64,000 nucleotides of DNA from an uncultured Pelagibacteraceae bacterium (GTDB taxonomy: Bacteria > Pseudomonadota > Alphaproteobacteria > Pelagibacterales > Pelagibacteraceae), in NCBI GenBank assembly GCA_902611265.1, contig CACLYY010000004.1:1-64000 (forward strand), written 5' to 3'. Made by a program: the position numbers and the translations under genes. This document shows, piece by piece, positions 8,132-16,322 of this stretch (position 1 is its first letter; the number at the start of each line of letters is the position of its first letter). The notes under the pieces were generated by a model. The model made no database searches, had not been told where the DNA came from, and was given only the letters and a program-made list of their open reading frames with translations.

Positions 8132-9197
8132 AGTTGAAAAACGTAACGATGTATCTCCATCAATATATTTTTTAACCCCAGTTTTGGCAATTTTTCTTAC
8201 TTTAATTGGCGGCGCTATTATTTTTTATGTATTGGGATTTAATCCTATAGAAGCCTTAAAATTTTTTTTTATTACTCCTATTTCTGATTTATATGGCTTG
8301 AGTGAGCTTTTAGTTAAAGCTACACCCCTTTGTTTAATAGCAATAGGCTTATCTTTTTGTTTTAAAAGTAATAATTGGAATATTGGTGCAGAGGGACAGC
8401 TAATTTTTGGTGGGATAGTTGGAGGAGGAGTGGCTTTATTATTTTATGGTCATGAAGGATTTTATGTTTTACCAATAATAATTTTGTCTGGTGCAATTGG
8501 TGGAATGATATTTGCGATGATCCCAGCTATTTTGAAAACTTATTTTAATACAAATGAAATTTTAGTAAGTTTGATGCTAGTTTATGTGGCCAAATTATTA
8601 TTAGACTATTTAGTAGTTGGGCCATGGAGTAATCCTGAAGGGTTTAATTTTCCAGAAACAAGACAATTTAGTGAATCAGCAAGAATGCCAATATTATTTG
8701 ATGGGTTAAGAATTCATGCAGGAATATTTATAACTCTAGCAACTGTTTTCTTAAGTTGGCTTATTTTATACAAAACTTATTTAGGATTTCAAATAAAAGT
8801 TTCAGGTCTAAGTTTGAAGACTGCCAAGTACGCTGGGTACAAAGGCAAGACAATGATTATTATCGTTTTCGTAATCAGTGGAGCTTGCGCAGGTCTTGCA
8901 GGTGTTGGTGAGATAACAGGACCAATAGGTCAGTTACATAGAAATATTTCTCCAGACTATGGTTTCACAGCAATAATTGTTGCTTTCTTAGGAAGATTAA
9001 ACCCAGTTGGAATAATATTTGCATCACTTGTTGTTGCTCTAACATATTTAGGTGCAGAAACAGCGCAAATTTTTTTACAAGTACCAAAATATACAGGTCA
9101 AGTTTTTCAAGGAATGATTTTATTTTTTCTTCTTGGATCTGATTACTTGCTTTTTTTTAAAATAAAATTTCTAGGACTGAGAAAAAATGAGCTTTGA
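8124..9197 (+). CDS. ABC importer permease 1, BMP/nucleoside family
   Basis: Integral membrane permease of the BPD_transp_2 family with about 8-10 hydrophobic segments. The conserved NIGAEGQLIFGGIVGGG stretch near residue 85 and GACAGLAGVGEITGPIG near residue 255 are diagnostic for this importer class. The start is chosen as TTG at 8124 because GGAGG (8114-8118) sits 5 nt before it; a GTG at 8112 in the same frame has no ribosome site and would lie inside it. The gene overlaps the end of the ATPase gene and the start of the next permease, which indicates translational coupling. Confidence 0.9.
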   Translation: MIKVEKRNDVSPSIYFLTPVLAIFLTLIGGAIIFYVLGFNPIEALKFFFITPISDLYGLSELLVKATPLCLIAIGLSFCFKSNNWNIGAEGQLIFGGIVGGGVALLFYGHEGFYVLPIIILSGAIGGMIFAMIPAILKTYFNTNEILVSLMLVYVAKLLLDYLVVGPWSNPEGFNFPETRQFSESARMPILFDGLRIHAGIFITLATVFLSWLILYKTYLGFQIKVSGLSLKTAKYAGYKGKTMIIIVFVISGACAGLAGVGEITGPIGQLHRNISPDYGFTAIIVAFLGRLNPVGIIFASLVVALTYLGAETAQIFLQVPKYTGQVFQGMILFFLLGSDYLLFFKIKFLGLRKNEL

Positions 9198-10119
9198 TAT
9201 AAATTTTATAGGTATTTTGATTGGTGCAATTATGGCATCCTCTGTTCCTTTGATACTTGCTGCATGTGGAGAATTAATAACAGAGAGATCTGGTGTTTTA
9301 AATCTTGGTGTAGAAGGAATGATGATAATTGGGGCAATCTCAGGATTTGCATTAATGGTAGTGACAGATAACTTATTTTTAGCAGTGATGGGTTCGATGC
9401 TGTCTGGTTTAATTATTTCAATTATATTTGCATTGCTTACCCAATCACTTCTTACAAATCATGTTGCCACTGGACTTGCATTAACTATTTTTGGAATTGG
9501 TATGTCAGCAATGATAGGAAAAAATTTTGTTGGAATACCTGGAAAAGAGTTTCCTTTATTATTTGTAAGTCTTAAAGAAAGTGTTCCCTTTTTTGGACCA
9601 ATATTTTTTGGACATTCAATTATATTATACTTTGCATTTTTATTGCCCTTTTTGACAAATTACTTTTTGAAAAATACAAAAGTTGGATTGATAGTCAGAG
9701 CTGTGGGAGACTCTCCTACATCAGCCTCAAATCAAGGCATTAATGTTTTACTCGTAAGATATAGTTGTATTTTATACGGCGGTGCAATGTGTGGGTTGGC
9801 AGGAGCTTACCTATCGTTAATTTACACTCCTCAATGGATTGAGAATATGACTGGAGGTAGAGGGTGGATTGCATTAGCACTTGTTGTTTTTGCTACTTGG
9901 AGTCCGATTAAGGTTTTAATAGGTGCACTAATATTTGGTGGCATAACAATTTTACAATTACACATGCAAGCTGTAGGTCTAAGAATTCCAGTTCAATTGT
10001 TAAGTGCATTACCCTACATCATGACAATAATAGTTTTAGTTGTAATTTCTCGTGACAGTAGAAAAATAAAACTTAATACCCCAACTTCACTTGGACAAAT
10101 CTTCTATAAGGAAAAGTGA
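9187..10119 (+). CDS. ABC importer permease 2, BMP/nucleoside family
   Basis: Second permease subunit, 310 residues, with about 8-9 membrane segments. Family marks are ERSGVLNLGVEGMMIIGAI near residue 35 and GGAMCGLAGAYLSL near residue 200. It pairs with the preceding permease to form the translocation pore of the nucleoside-type importer. Its start overlaps the previous gene by 11 nt. After it come 88 nt before the binding-protein gene, enough for a separate promoter that would raise expression of the binding protein relative to the membrane parts. Confidence 0.9.
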   Translation: MSFDINFIGILIGAIMASSVPLILAACGELITERSGVLNLGVEGMMIIGAISGFALMVVTDNLFLAVMGSMLSGLIISIIFALLTQSLLTNHVATGLALTIFGIGMSAMIGKNFVGIPGKEFPLLFVSLKESVPFFGPIFFGHSIILYFAFLLPFLTNYFLKNTKVGLIVRAVGDSPTSASNQGINVLLVRYSCILYGGAMCGLAGAYLSLIYTPQWIENMTGGRGWIALALVVFATWSPIKVLIGALIFGGITILQLHMQAVGLRIPVQLLSALPYIMTIIVLVVISRDSRKIKLNTPTSLGQIFYKEK

Positions 10120-10207
10120 TGTTAGCTATTCCAAAATAAATATTTTTTTTTATTAGAATCTTGTTTAGTTTGTAGTATCACAAAATTAAAATTTAAAGGG
10201 GAATCAA

Positions 10208-11272
10208 ATGTACAAATACTTTTTAAGATATGTAATTTCTGTATTATTTTTGCTTGGTATAAGTGGGCAAGCAAATGCAGAATTTAAAGTTGGTTTTGTT
10301 TATGTTGGACCTACAGGGGACCACGGATGGACATACCAGCATGATGAAGGAAGAAAAGCAGTAGAGGCTGCTGGAATAAAAACAACTTATGTTGAAAGTG
10401 TACCTGAAGGTGCAGATGCAGAAAGGGTCATAAGACAATTAGCACAATCTGGACATGATCTTATATTCACAACGAGTTTTGGTTATATGGACCCTACAAA
10501 CAAAGTTGCTAAAGATTTTCCAAACGTAAAATTTGAGCATGCGACAGGTTACAAAAGAGAACACTCAAATGTTTCTACTTACTCTGCAAGATTTTATGAG
10601 GGAAGAACTTTATTAGGTCACATGGCAGGAAAAATGACAAAAACAAATGTTATTGGGTATATAGCATCATTTCCAATTCCTGAGGTTATAAGAGGAATAA
10701 ATGCAATGACATTGGCTGCCCAAAAAGTAAATCCAGATATTAAAACAAAAATTGTATGGGTTTTCACATGGTATGATCCAGGGAAAGAGTCAGAAGCAGC
10801 TCAAGCTTTAATTGATCAAGGAGCTGATATTATAATGCAACACACTGATAGTACTGCACCTGTTCAAGTAGCTGAAAAAGCTGGAGTTTGGTCATTCGGT
10901 CAGGCTAGTGATATGCAAAGATTTGCTCCTAAATCTATATTAACGTCAATAATTGATGATTGGGCACCTTATTATGTTGAAAGATCTATTGCTGCAAGAG
11001 ATGGTACATGGAAACAGCAAGATACTTGGCATGGATTAAAAGAAGGAATGGTTGCAATGGCTCCATACAATTCTGCTATGGGAAGTGATCTTGTTAAAGA
11101 GGTAGAACAACTTCAAAAAGATCTAGCATCAGGAAAAACTCATTCTTTTACTGGTCCTATTTATGACCAAAAAGGTAACATACTTGTGGCAGCAGGTTCA
11201 GTTGCTGATGATGGTATGTTAGCAGGTATGAACGTATATGTTAAAGGAGTTGAAGGAGATATTCCGCAGTAA
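10208..11272 (+). CDS. BMP-family periplasmic substrate-binding protein
   Basis: Periplasmic binding protein of the basic membrane protein (PnrA/Med) family, 354 residues. The signal peptide is residues 1-24 with a cleavage site after QANA; there is no lipobox cysteine, so it is soluble in the periplasm. The mature start FKVGFVYVGPTGDHGW, the GFGYMD-like TSFGYMDPT segment and HTDSTAPVQVAEKAG are family features. Characterised members bind purine nucleosides, and the neighbouring phosphoribosyltransferase supports purine uptake, but the exact ligand is not visible. A strong ribosome site AAAGGGGA precedes the ATG, and a clear terminator follows. Confidence 0.92.
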   Translation: MYKYFLRYVISVLFLLGISGQANAEFKVGFVYVGPTGDHGWTYQHDEGRKAVEAAGIKTTYVESVPEGADAERVIRQLAQSGHDLIFTTSFGYMDPTNKVAKDFPNVKFEHATGYKREHSNVSTYSARFYEGRTLLGHMAGKMTKTNVIGYIASFPIPEVIRGINAMTLAAQKVNPDIKTKIVWVFTWYDPGKESEAAQALIDQGADIIMQHTDSTAPVQVAEKAGVWSFGQASDMQRFAPKSILTSIIDDWAPYYVERSIAARDGTWKQQDTWHGLKEGMVAMAPYNSAMGSDLVKEVEQLQKDLASGKTHSFTGPIYDQKGNILVAAGSVADDGMLAGMNVYVKGVEGDIPQ

Positions 11273-11295
11273 TTTCTTTTATAAATTAAAAAATT

Positions 11296-11325
11296 AAAGG
11301 CCAGCTTTGTCTGGCCTTTTTTTTT
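11296..11325 (+). terminator. Rho-independent terminator of the BMP importer operon
   Basis: AAAGGCCAG (11296-11304) pairs perfectly with CTGGCCTTT (11311-11319) around the loop CTTTGT, followed by an uninterrupted T-run to 11325. The T-run runs into the stop codon of the convergent phosphoribosyltransferase gene. This is the clearest intrinsic terminator in the window. Confidence 0.92.
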
Positions 11326-11845
11326 AAGAATGTTTCTTTTTCAATGACTCAATATCAACTTCATCGTAATACTCTGACGGCTGAACTATCCAAGGATCAT
11401 TTTCTAATAAAATTGGACAGAAGTCAGGTGTAAATGAAGATGATTTTTTTTTCCATAGACATGCTGTCTTTATCTCATCTATGTAATTTTTAATTGGATC
11501 GTACTCTTTCAGCCAATCTATACTTTTATTCAATGTTAATCCTGTATCAGACAGATCATCTACTAACAAAACCTTCTTAAAATTTTCGTTTGTTGCAATT
11601 GCGCTAATATCTCTAGCAAAAATTAATTCTCCTTGTTTATTTTGAACCGTATCACCAGAATAACTTTGTATAACAACATAAGCAGTTGGTAGTTTAAAAA
11701 TTCTGGACAAAATATCTATGATTGGTGCCGCACCTCTCATTATGCCAACAAGAACTGTGGGCTTATATTTTTTTTCTATTTCTAGAGCAAGTTTTTCAAC
11801 AGCAGATTTATATTCTTCATATGATATTATTAATTTATCAGCCAT
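11324..11845 (-). CDS. Purine phosphoribosyltransferase (xanthine/hypoxanthine-guanine type)
   Basis: Type I phosphoribosyltransferase, 173 residues, converting a purine base plus PRPP to the nucleotide. The PRPP-binding loop is VLLVDDLSDTGLTL at about residues 91-104, with the two acidic residues in place, and VGIMRGAAP near residue 33 forms the pyrophosphate loop. The C-terminal ENDPWIVQPSEYY matches the base-binding hood of bacterial xanthine/guanine enzymes. It sits tail to tail with the BMP importer, which together suggest purine salvage. Whether it prefers xanthine, guanine or hypoxanthine cannot be read from the sequence. Confidence 0.85.
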   Translation of the reverse strand: MADKLIISYEEYKSAVEKLALEIEKKYKPTVLVGIMRGAAPIIDILSRIFKLPTAYVVIQSYSGDTVQNKQGELIFARDISAIATNENFKKVLLVDDLSDTGLTLNKSIDWLKEYDPIKNYIDEIKTACLWKKKSSSFTPDFCPILLENDPWIVQPSEYYDEVDIESLKKKHS

Positions 11846-11888
11846 AGAAATTTGGTATCATAAATAAAAAAATTAAAAAAGGATAAAT

Positions 11889-12191
11889 ATGAAAACTTAT
11901 TGGATAAGTCTATACTTAGAAATATCTAACATGGATAACTTAAAAAAATATGGTGAAAAAGCTATTCCTGTAATAAAAAGCTATGGGGGAAAACCAGTTG
12001 TAAGAGGTGGTAAGTTAAAATCATTTAGTGGTGAAAACATTGTACGAACTGTTATTTGGGAATTTCCTAGTTACGATAATGCTCTATCTTGTCATGAGTC
12101 AAAAGATTATAAAACAGCATGGTCTTACGCTGAAGGCACTACTAAAAGAACAATGTTCATTGTTGAAGGAGTAAACCAAGAAGATATTTGA
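11889..12191 (+). CDS. DUF1330 family protein (first of a tandem pair)
   Basis: A 100-residue alpha/beta-barrel-like protein of the DUF1330 family. Recognisable features are MKTYWISLYLEI at the start, VIKSYGGKPVVRGG near residue 33, the IWEFPSYDNALSCHES segment near residue 57 and FIVEGV at the end. The family belongs to the dimeric ferredoxin-like fold and has no firmly assigned general function. It is followed 41 nt later by a second, divergent copy of the same family; sharing of the YGGK/RGGK and EFP.Y..A motifs shows they are paralogues. No signal peptide is present. Confidence 0.82.
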   Translation: MKTYWISLYLEISNMDNLKKYGEKAIPVIKSYGGKPVVRGGKLKSFSGENIVRTVIWEFPSYDNALSCHESKDYKTAWSYAEGTTKRTMFIVEGVNQEDI

Positions 12192-12232
12192 TAAAATAAA
12201 TTTTAAATATATAATTATATAAAAGGAGAATT

Positions 12233-12520
12233 GTGAAAGGTTACGTTGTATGCATGTGGGAAAAAATCAATAGTGAAGAAAAACTAAAGGAATATGCGAT
12301 AAAAGCTACGTTTGCTGCAGAAAAATACTCAGGTAAATTTTTAATTAGAGGTGGAAAAAATAGAACAAATGAAGGAATAGACTCTCCTAGAACAACTGTT
12401 CTAGAATTTCCAAATTATAAAACGGCAATAGAATTTTACGACTCCCCAGAATATCAGGAAGCACTCGACGTTATTAGAGACCATGCTGTGAGACACCATC
12501 AGATAGTTGAAGGCAGTTAA
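12233..12520 (+). CDS. DUF1330 family protein (second of a tandem pair)
   Basis: A 95-residue DUF1330 paralogue with MKGYVVCMWEKI, the FLIRGGKN loop, VLEFPNYKTAIEFYDSPEY and the terminal HHQIVEG. The start is a GTG at 12233, supported by AGGAG at 12224-12228 only 4 nt upstream. In canonical members the region around YDSPEYQ is strictly conserved and this copy keeps it better than its upstream neighbour (CHESKDYK), so the first copy is the more diverged. Its stop codon shares the 4-bp sequence TTAA with the stop of the convergent AlkA-like gene. Confidence 0.82.
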   Translation: MKGYVVCMWEKINSEEKLKEYAIKATFAAEKYSGKFLIRGGKNRTNEGIDSPRTTVLEFPNYKTAIEFYDSPEYQEALDVIRDHAVRHHQIVEGS

Positions 12521-13140
12521 TATTGTACAGGTTCATCATCTATGGAACGCCATAAATACCAAGTGGCAACTGAACAATAAGGCGAAAATCTCTTTTTTAA
12601 ACGATTTACGTAGCCCATAGGAGGTAAGTAGCTCTTTTTATAGTTATTAGAAATTGCTCTTAACAAACCAATATCCTGTACTGGCCAAATATTTGACCTA
12701 TTATATGTAAATAGTAATATCATTTCTGCAGACCATCTGCCAATTTGTCTTAGTTCTGACAAATAAAGAATTGCTTCTTCATCATTCATTGTTTTAATAA
12801 TTCTTGGATTAAAAGATTTATTAATAAATTTTTTTGCTAACTCTTTTATACCTCTTACTTTTTGTCTACTTAAACCACATTTTTTTAATCTATATGAAGG
12901 AATTGTATTTACTACTTTTGGATTTATTTTTCCTCCACACTCCTTTTTAAACTTCAAAAAAACTGAATTTGCAGCAGCTACACTAATTTGTTGTCCAATT
13001 ATACTTTTACATAATGATAAAAAAATATCTTTCCTAGAAGTTAAAGTTTTATCTTTATACTTCAAAATAAGTTTCTTCATTATTTTATCCTTTGAAAGAT
13101 GCTTAATTGCCTTTGACCAGTATATTGGTGGTTTACTCAT
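12517..13140 (-). CDS. alkA: DNA-3-methyladenine glycosylase II (AlkA-type HhH-GPD)
   Basis: Base-excision repair glycosylase, 207 residues, removing alkylated purines. The helix-hairpin-helix is LSELRQIGRWSAEMILLF at about residues 130-147, followed by the catalytic aspartate in WPVQDIGL (about residue 157), the AlkA arrangement. SIIGQQISVAAANSVF near residue 47 is the conserved early helix of the superfamily. No C-terminal iron-sulfur cysteines are seen, which excludes the Nth/MutY branches. It lacks the extra N-terminal domain of E. coli AlkA, as do many short bacterial members. Its first 8 nt overlap the end of the DMT permease gene, so they are co-transcribed. Confidence 0.87.
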   Translation of the reverse strand: MSKPPIYWSKAIKHLSKDKIMKKLILKYKDKTLTSRKDIFLSLCKSIIGQQISVAAANSVFLKFKKECGGKINPKVVNTIPSYRLKKCGLSRQKVRGIKELAKKFINKSFNPRIIKTMNDEEAILYLSELRQIGRWSAEMILLFTYNRSNIWPVQDIGLLRAISNNYKKSYLPPMGYVNRLKKRFSPYCSVATWYLWRSIDDEPVQY

Positions 13141-14014
13141 TTTTTAAAACAAGGGTAGATTTTTTTAAATATATTTCCCTTCTAAAAATTATCAATGAAG
13201 ATAAAATTACTAAAAAGGCTCCCAACAAAGTTTTATAGGTAGGAATTTCACTCCATATAAAATAGCCAAATATTATAGCAAATACTAAACTAAGATATTT
13301 GATTGGAGTTACTAACGATACTTCAGACAATTTATAAGACTGACTTAATAATAAATTTGCAGTCCCCCCTAAAAGGCCTACCATACACAATAAAATAAAA
13401 TCTAAGATAGAGGGCATTACCCAACCATAAGGTATGGTTAACAATCCTAAGATAGATATAGAAACAGAAAAATAAAAAGAGATAAGCCATACTGGTTCAG
13501 TAAATGATAATTGTCTGATTGTAATTGCAACATATGACATGCCAATACAAAAAATAATAGGATAAATATAATATACATTTAGACTTGAAATGCCTGGTTG
13601 TGTAATAATTATTACTCCTAAAAACCCTATTAAAACTGCAAGCCATCGATACCTTCCAATTTTTTCAGATAAAAAATATATAGACATTATTGTTGTAAAA
13701 ATTGGTGCAGCAAATGACATGCTTACAACCGTAGCTAATGGTAAATTTCTTAAAGCAATAAATACTGAAACAATAGCAACTAATCCTGCTAAACACCTTG
13801 CTATATGTAATTTTGGTTTTTCTGTTTTATAAAAATTTTTATAATTTTCTTTTGGTATCAAAAAAAAAATTGGGATCAGTCCACAAAATCCTCTAAAAAA
13901 AAGTACCTCACCAACTGGATAATTTTCTGACCATTTTACTAAAACATCCATCATTGAAAAAGCACATATAGAAGAAAACATGTACAAAAAGCCTAATTGA
14001 TTTTTGGATAGCAT
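13133..14014 (-). CDS. EamA/DMT-family permease
   Basis: Drug/metabolite transporter superfamily permease of 293 residues with ten predicted membrane helices arranged as two EamA repeats (about 6-140 and 150-285). The first repeat contains GEVLFFRGFCGLIPI and ATVVSMSFAAPIFTTIMS, the second EVSLVTPIKYLSLVFAIIFG, both typical of the RhaT-like S-adenosylmethionine/amino-acid exporter branch. Substrate is unknown. It begins a two-gene minus-strand unit with alkA and is divergent from msrA, 34 nt away. Charged termini face the cytoplasm as expected. Confidence 0.85.
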   Translation of the reverse strand: MLSKNQLGFLYMFSSICAFSMMDVLVKWSENYPVGEVLFFRGFCGLIPIFFLIPKENYKNFYKTEKPKLHIARCLAGLVAIVSVFIALRNLPLATVVSMSFAAPIFTTIMSIYFLSEKIGRYRWLAVLIGFLGVIIITQPGISSLNVYYIYPIIFCIGMSYVAITIRQLSFTEPVWLISFYFSVSISILGLLTIPYGWVMPSILDFILLCMVGLLGGTANLLLSQSYKLSEVSLVTPIKYLSLVFAIIFGYFIWSEIPTYKTLLGAFLVILSSLIIFRREIYLKKSTLVLKNE

Positions 14015-14048
14015 GGATTTAATTATATAAGTATTATAGCATTAATCT

Positions 14049-14492
14049 ATGGAAATAGCAGTTTTAGCTTTAGGATGTTTTTGGGGTCCAGAAAAAAAAT
14101 ATGGACAACTAGACGGTGTTTACAGAACTGAGGTTGGATACTGTGGAGGTAATAGCCAAAACACAAATTATAGAGAGGTTTGTACTGGGACAACAAATCA
14201 CGCAGAAGCTGTTAAACTTGAATTTGATCCAAAAGTAATTTCTTATGATGAGATAATAAGAAAATTTTTTGAATTTCACGATCCAACAACATTAAATTCT
14301 CAAGGACCTGATTTCGGTACACAATATAGAAGTGAAATATTTTATCTTAACGATGAACAAAAAAGAGTGGCCCAAAAAATTATAGATGAAGAAAACGTAA
14401 GGCTATCCGGGAGAGTAGTTACCAAACTTTCTGAATTAAAAAATTACTGTACTGCAGAGGAATATCATCAGAAGTACTTAGATAAAAGATAG
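14049..14492 (+). CDS. msrA: Peptide methionine-(S)-S-oxide reductase
   Basis: Repairs oxidised methionine. The catalytic motif GCFWG holds Cys10, followed by GVYRTEVGYCGG with the second cysteine; the FHDPTTLNSQGPDFGTQYRS segment and the terminal AEEYHQKYL complete the family pattern. At 147 residues it is a compact MsrA, lacking long C-terminal cysteine extensions, so recycling of the active site probably depends on Cys10 plus one internal cysteine and thioredoxin. It is one nucleotide upstream of the sulfurtransferase gene and likely in one transcript with it. Confidence 0.95.
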   Translation: MEIAVLALGCFWGPEKKYGQLDGVYRTEVGYCGGNSQNTNYREVCTGTTNHAEAVKLEFDPKVISYDEIIRKFFEFHDPTTLNSQGPDFGTQYRSEIFYLNDEQKRVAQKIIDEENVRLSGRVVTKLSELKNYCTAEEYHQKYLDKR

Positions 14493-14493
14493 A

Positions 14494-15309
14494 ATGTCAC
14501 TTGTTTCATCCGATTGGTTAGAAAAAAATTTAAATGATGTTAAAATAATAGACTGTTCATGGCATATGCCTGGGGTAAACAGAAATCCATATGAAGAATA
14601 TTTGAATCAACATATTCCAGGTGCAATTTTTTTTGATCTAGACAAAAACTCAGAACAGAATACTGAATTACCTCACATGCTTCCAACAAAAGAAAAATGG
14701 GAAGAAATAATATCTTCTTTAGGAATTTCAAATGAAGATAGAATAATAATTTATGATAACTCAGATGTAATAAGCTCGTGCAGAGGATGGTATAATTTTA
14801 TTTATTTTGGTCATGATAAAAAGTTAGTAAGTATTTTGGATGGTGGTTTAAAAAAATGGAAAATAGAAAATAAAATAACAACTAATGAAAATACAAATAT
14901 TTTTAAGTCAAAATATATAGCTACAGAAAATAAATATCTTGTTAAAAATATTAAAGAAATCAATGACAACTTAAAAACAAATGATTTTAAAGTTATTGAT
15001 GCAAGAAGCAGGGAAAGATTTGATGGGACTGCCCCAGATCCAAGAAAAAATGTTAGAAGTGGATCTATACCAAATTCTTTGTGTCTTCCATTTAAAGAAC
15101 TTATTAATACTAATGACAACACATTTAAAAATAAGACTGAAATCTCAAAAAAGTTTGAGGAAATAATTAACATAAATGAAAACAATAGAGTTTTTTCTTG
15201 TGGTTCTGGTATTACTGCTTGTGTTTTAAGTCTTGCATATTCCCTAGTAAATAATACATATTCACCTACAGTTTATGATGGATCATGGGCTGAGTATGGA
15301 AGATTATAG
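14494..15309 (+). CDS. sseA: 3-mercaptopyruvate / thiosulfate sulfurtransferase (tandem rhodanese)
   Basis: Two rhodanese domains in 271 residues; the N-terminal one (about 1-120) is structural and the C-terminal one (about 150-270) carries the active-site Cys236 in the loop CGSGITA. That loop is closer to mercaptopyruvate sulfurtransferases (CGSGVTA) than to thiosulfate rhodaneses (CRKGVTA), so mercaptopyruvate is the likely donor. HIPGAIFFDLDKNS and GSIPNSLCLPF are the conserved pre-loop segments of each domain. It follows msrA and precedes the RND adaptor gene by 3 nt, so the three or four genes may be one transcript. Confidence 0.92.
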   Translation: MSLVSSDWLEKNLNDVKIIDCSWHMPGVNRNPYEEYLNQHIPGAIFFDLDKNSEQNTELPHMLPTKEKWEEIISSLGISNEDRIIIYDNSDVISSCRGWYNFIYFGHDKKLVSILDGGLKKWKIENKITTNENTNIFKSKYIATENKYLVKNIKEINDNLKTNDFKVIDARSRERFDGTAPDPRKNVRSGSIPNSLCLPFKELINTNDNTFKNKTEISKKFEEIININENNRVFSCGSGITACVLSLAYSLVNNTYSPTVYDGSWAEYGRL

Positions 15310-15312
15310 AAT

Positions 15313-16314
15313 ATGAAAAGATCAACAAAAGTAACTACTATAATTGTAATATTTTTTATAATTATTGCAGGTGTGATCATTGCCAGAACAATGATTGGTA
15401 ATCACTTCAAAAAAAAGTTCAGCAAAAGACCACCGCCAGGAATTATAGTAAAAACTGTTGAGCAAAGAAAATTCCAAAATATAATAGAAACCTTCGGAAC
15501 AGCTGTTCCAATAAAAGTTCAGTCTTACAATGTAGAAAAATATGAAATTTTAGAGGATATAGAATATAATACTAAAGTTAAAGCCGGAGACATAGTAGCA
15601 AAATTAAAAAATAGAACCATTAGAGCACCTTTTGATGGTGTCATAGGTAAAAGAAACTTTTCAGATGATATTAATGTTTCAGAAAGCTCAGTAATAATTG
15701 ATATTGAAGATGCGTCTTTTTTATTTATAGATGTTGATGTACCAGAAGTATTCGCACCATTTGTCAAAAAAGGATTAGGTGTTGATGTTAGATTTTCTGG
15801 AAATAAAGATAAAATTTATAGAGGTATTGTAGACTCAATTGCAAGTAAAATTGACGTAAGCAATAGATCACTTAGACTTAGAGTTAAACTTCAAAACTCA
15901 AATTCTGAAATCTTGCCAGGAGCATTAATGGAAGTTACTATCAAATATAATGAGAGAAACTCTTTAGGAATTCCAGATACAAGTGTAATATTAGAAGGTA
16001 ACAAAGTTTATATATATAAAGTAGATGACAAAAATATTACTAATAGAGTAGAGGTTATAATTGGAAATAGAAGTCAAGGATATCTCGAAGTCAAATCTGG
16101 ATTAAATGAAGGTGATATAGTTGTTGCTGAGGGACTAAAAAAAGTAAGGCCAAATGGTAAAATTAAACCTTTAAAAGCTGGAGCTAAAAAAAGTAAATCC
16201 GATTGGGGCAAAAAAGCAAAATCTAATAATTCAGAAGCAAAAAAAGGTAAGTTTGAATGGATAAAGAATTTATTTGGTAAGTCAGAGTCAGAAAAAAAAG
16301 AAGATAAAAAATAA
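15313..16314 (+). CDS. RND efflux periplasmic adaptor lacking the alpha-helical hairpin
   Basis: Membrane-fusion protein of 333 residues, anchored by a membrane segment at about residues 8-28. The two lipoyl half-motifs, ending in KAGDIVAKL and beginning TIRAPFDGVIG, are separated by only a few residues (98-102), whereas ordinary adaptors carry a long coiled-coil hairpin there. The beta-barrel (about 130-215) and membrane-proximal domain (VVAEGLKKVRPNGKIKP) are intact. After residue 285 there is a lysine- and serine-rich tail of about 50 residues. It is 8 nt upstream of the RND pump. No outer-membrane TolC-type partner lies in the window. Confidence 0.88.
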   Translation: MKRSTKVTTIIVIFFIIIAGVIIARTMIGNHFKKKFSKRPPPGIIVKTVEQRKFQNIIETFGTAVPIKVQSYNVEKYEILEDIEYNTKVKAGDIVAKLKNRTIRAPFDGVIGKRNFSDDINVSESSVIIDIEDASFLFIDVDVPEVFAPFVKKGLGVDVRFSGNKDKIYRGIVDSIASKIDVSNRSLRLRVKLQNSNSEILPGALMEVTIKYNERNSLGIPDTSVILEGNKVYIYKVDDKNITNRVEVIIGNRSQGYLEVKSGLNEGDIVVAEGLKKVRPNGKIKPLKAGAKKSKSDWGKKAKSNNSEAKKGKFEWIKNLFGKSESEKKEDKK

Positions 16315-16322
16315 ATAATTAA

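Noticed and set aside
10120-10207. Possible terminator or riboswitch between the importer permease and binding-protein genes
   Set aside because: Only A/T-rich weak pairings; no stable stem or recognisable aptamer. A separate promoter is possible but not distinct.
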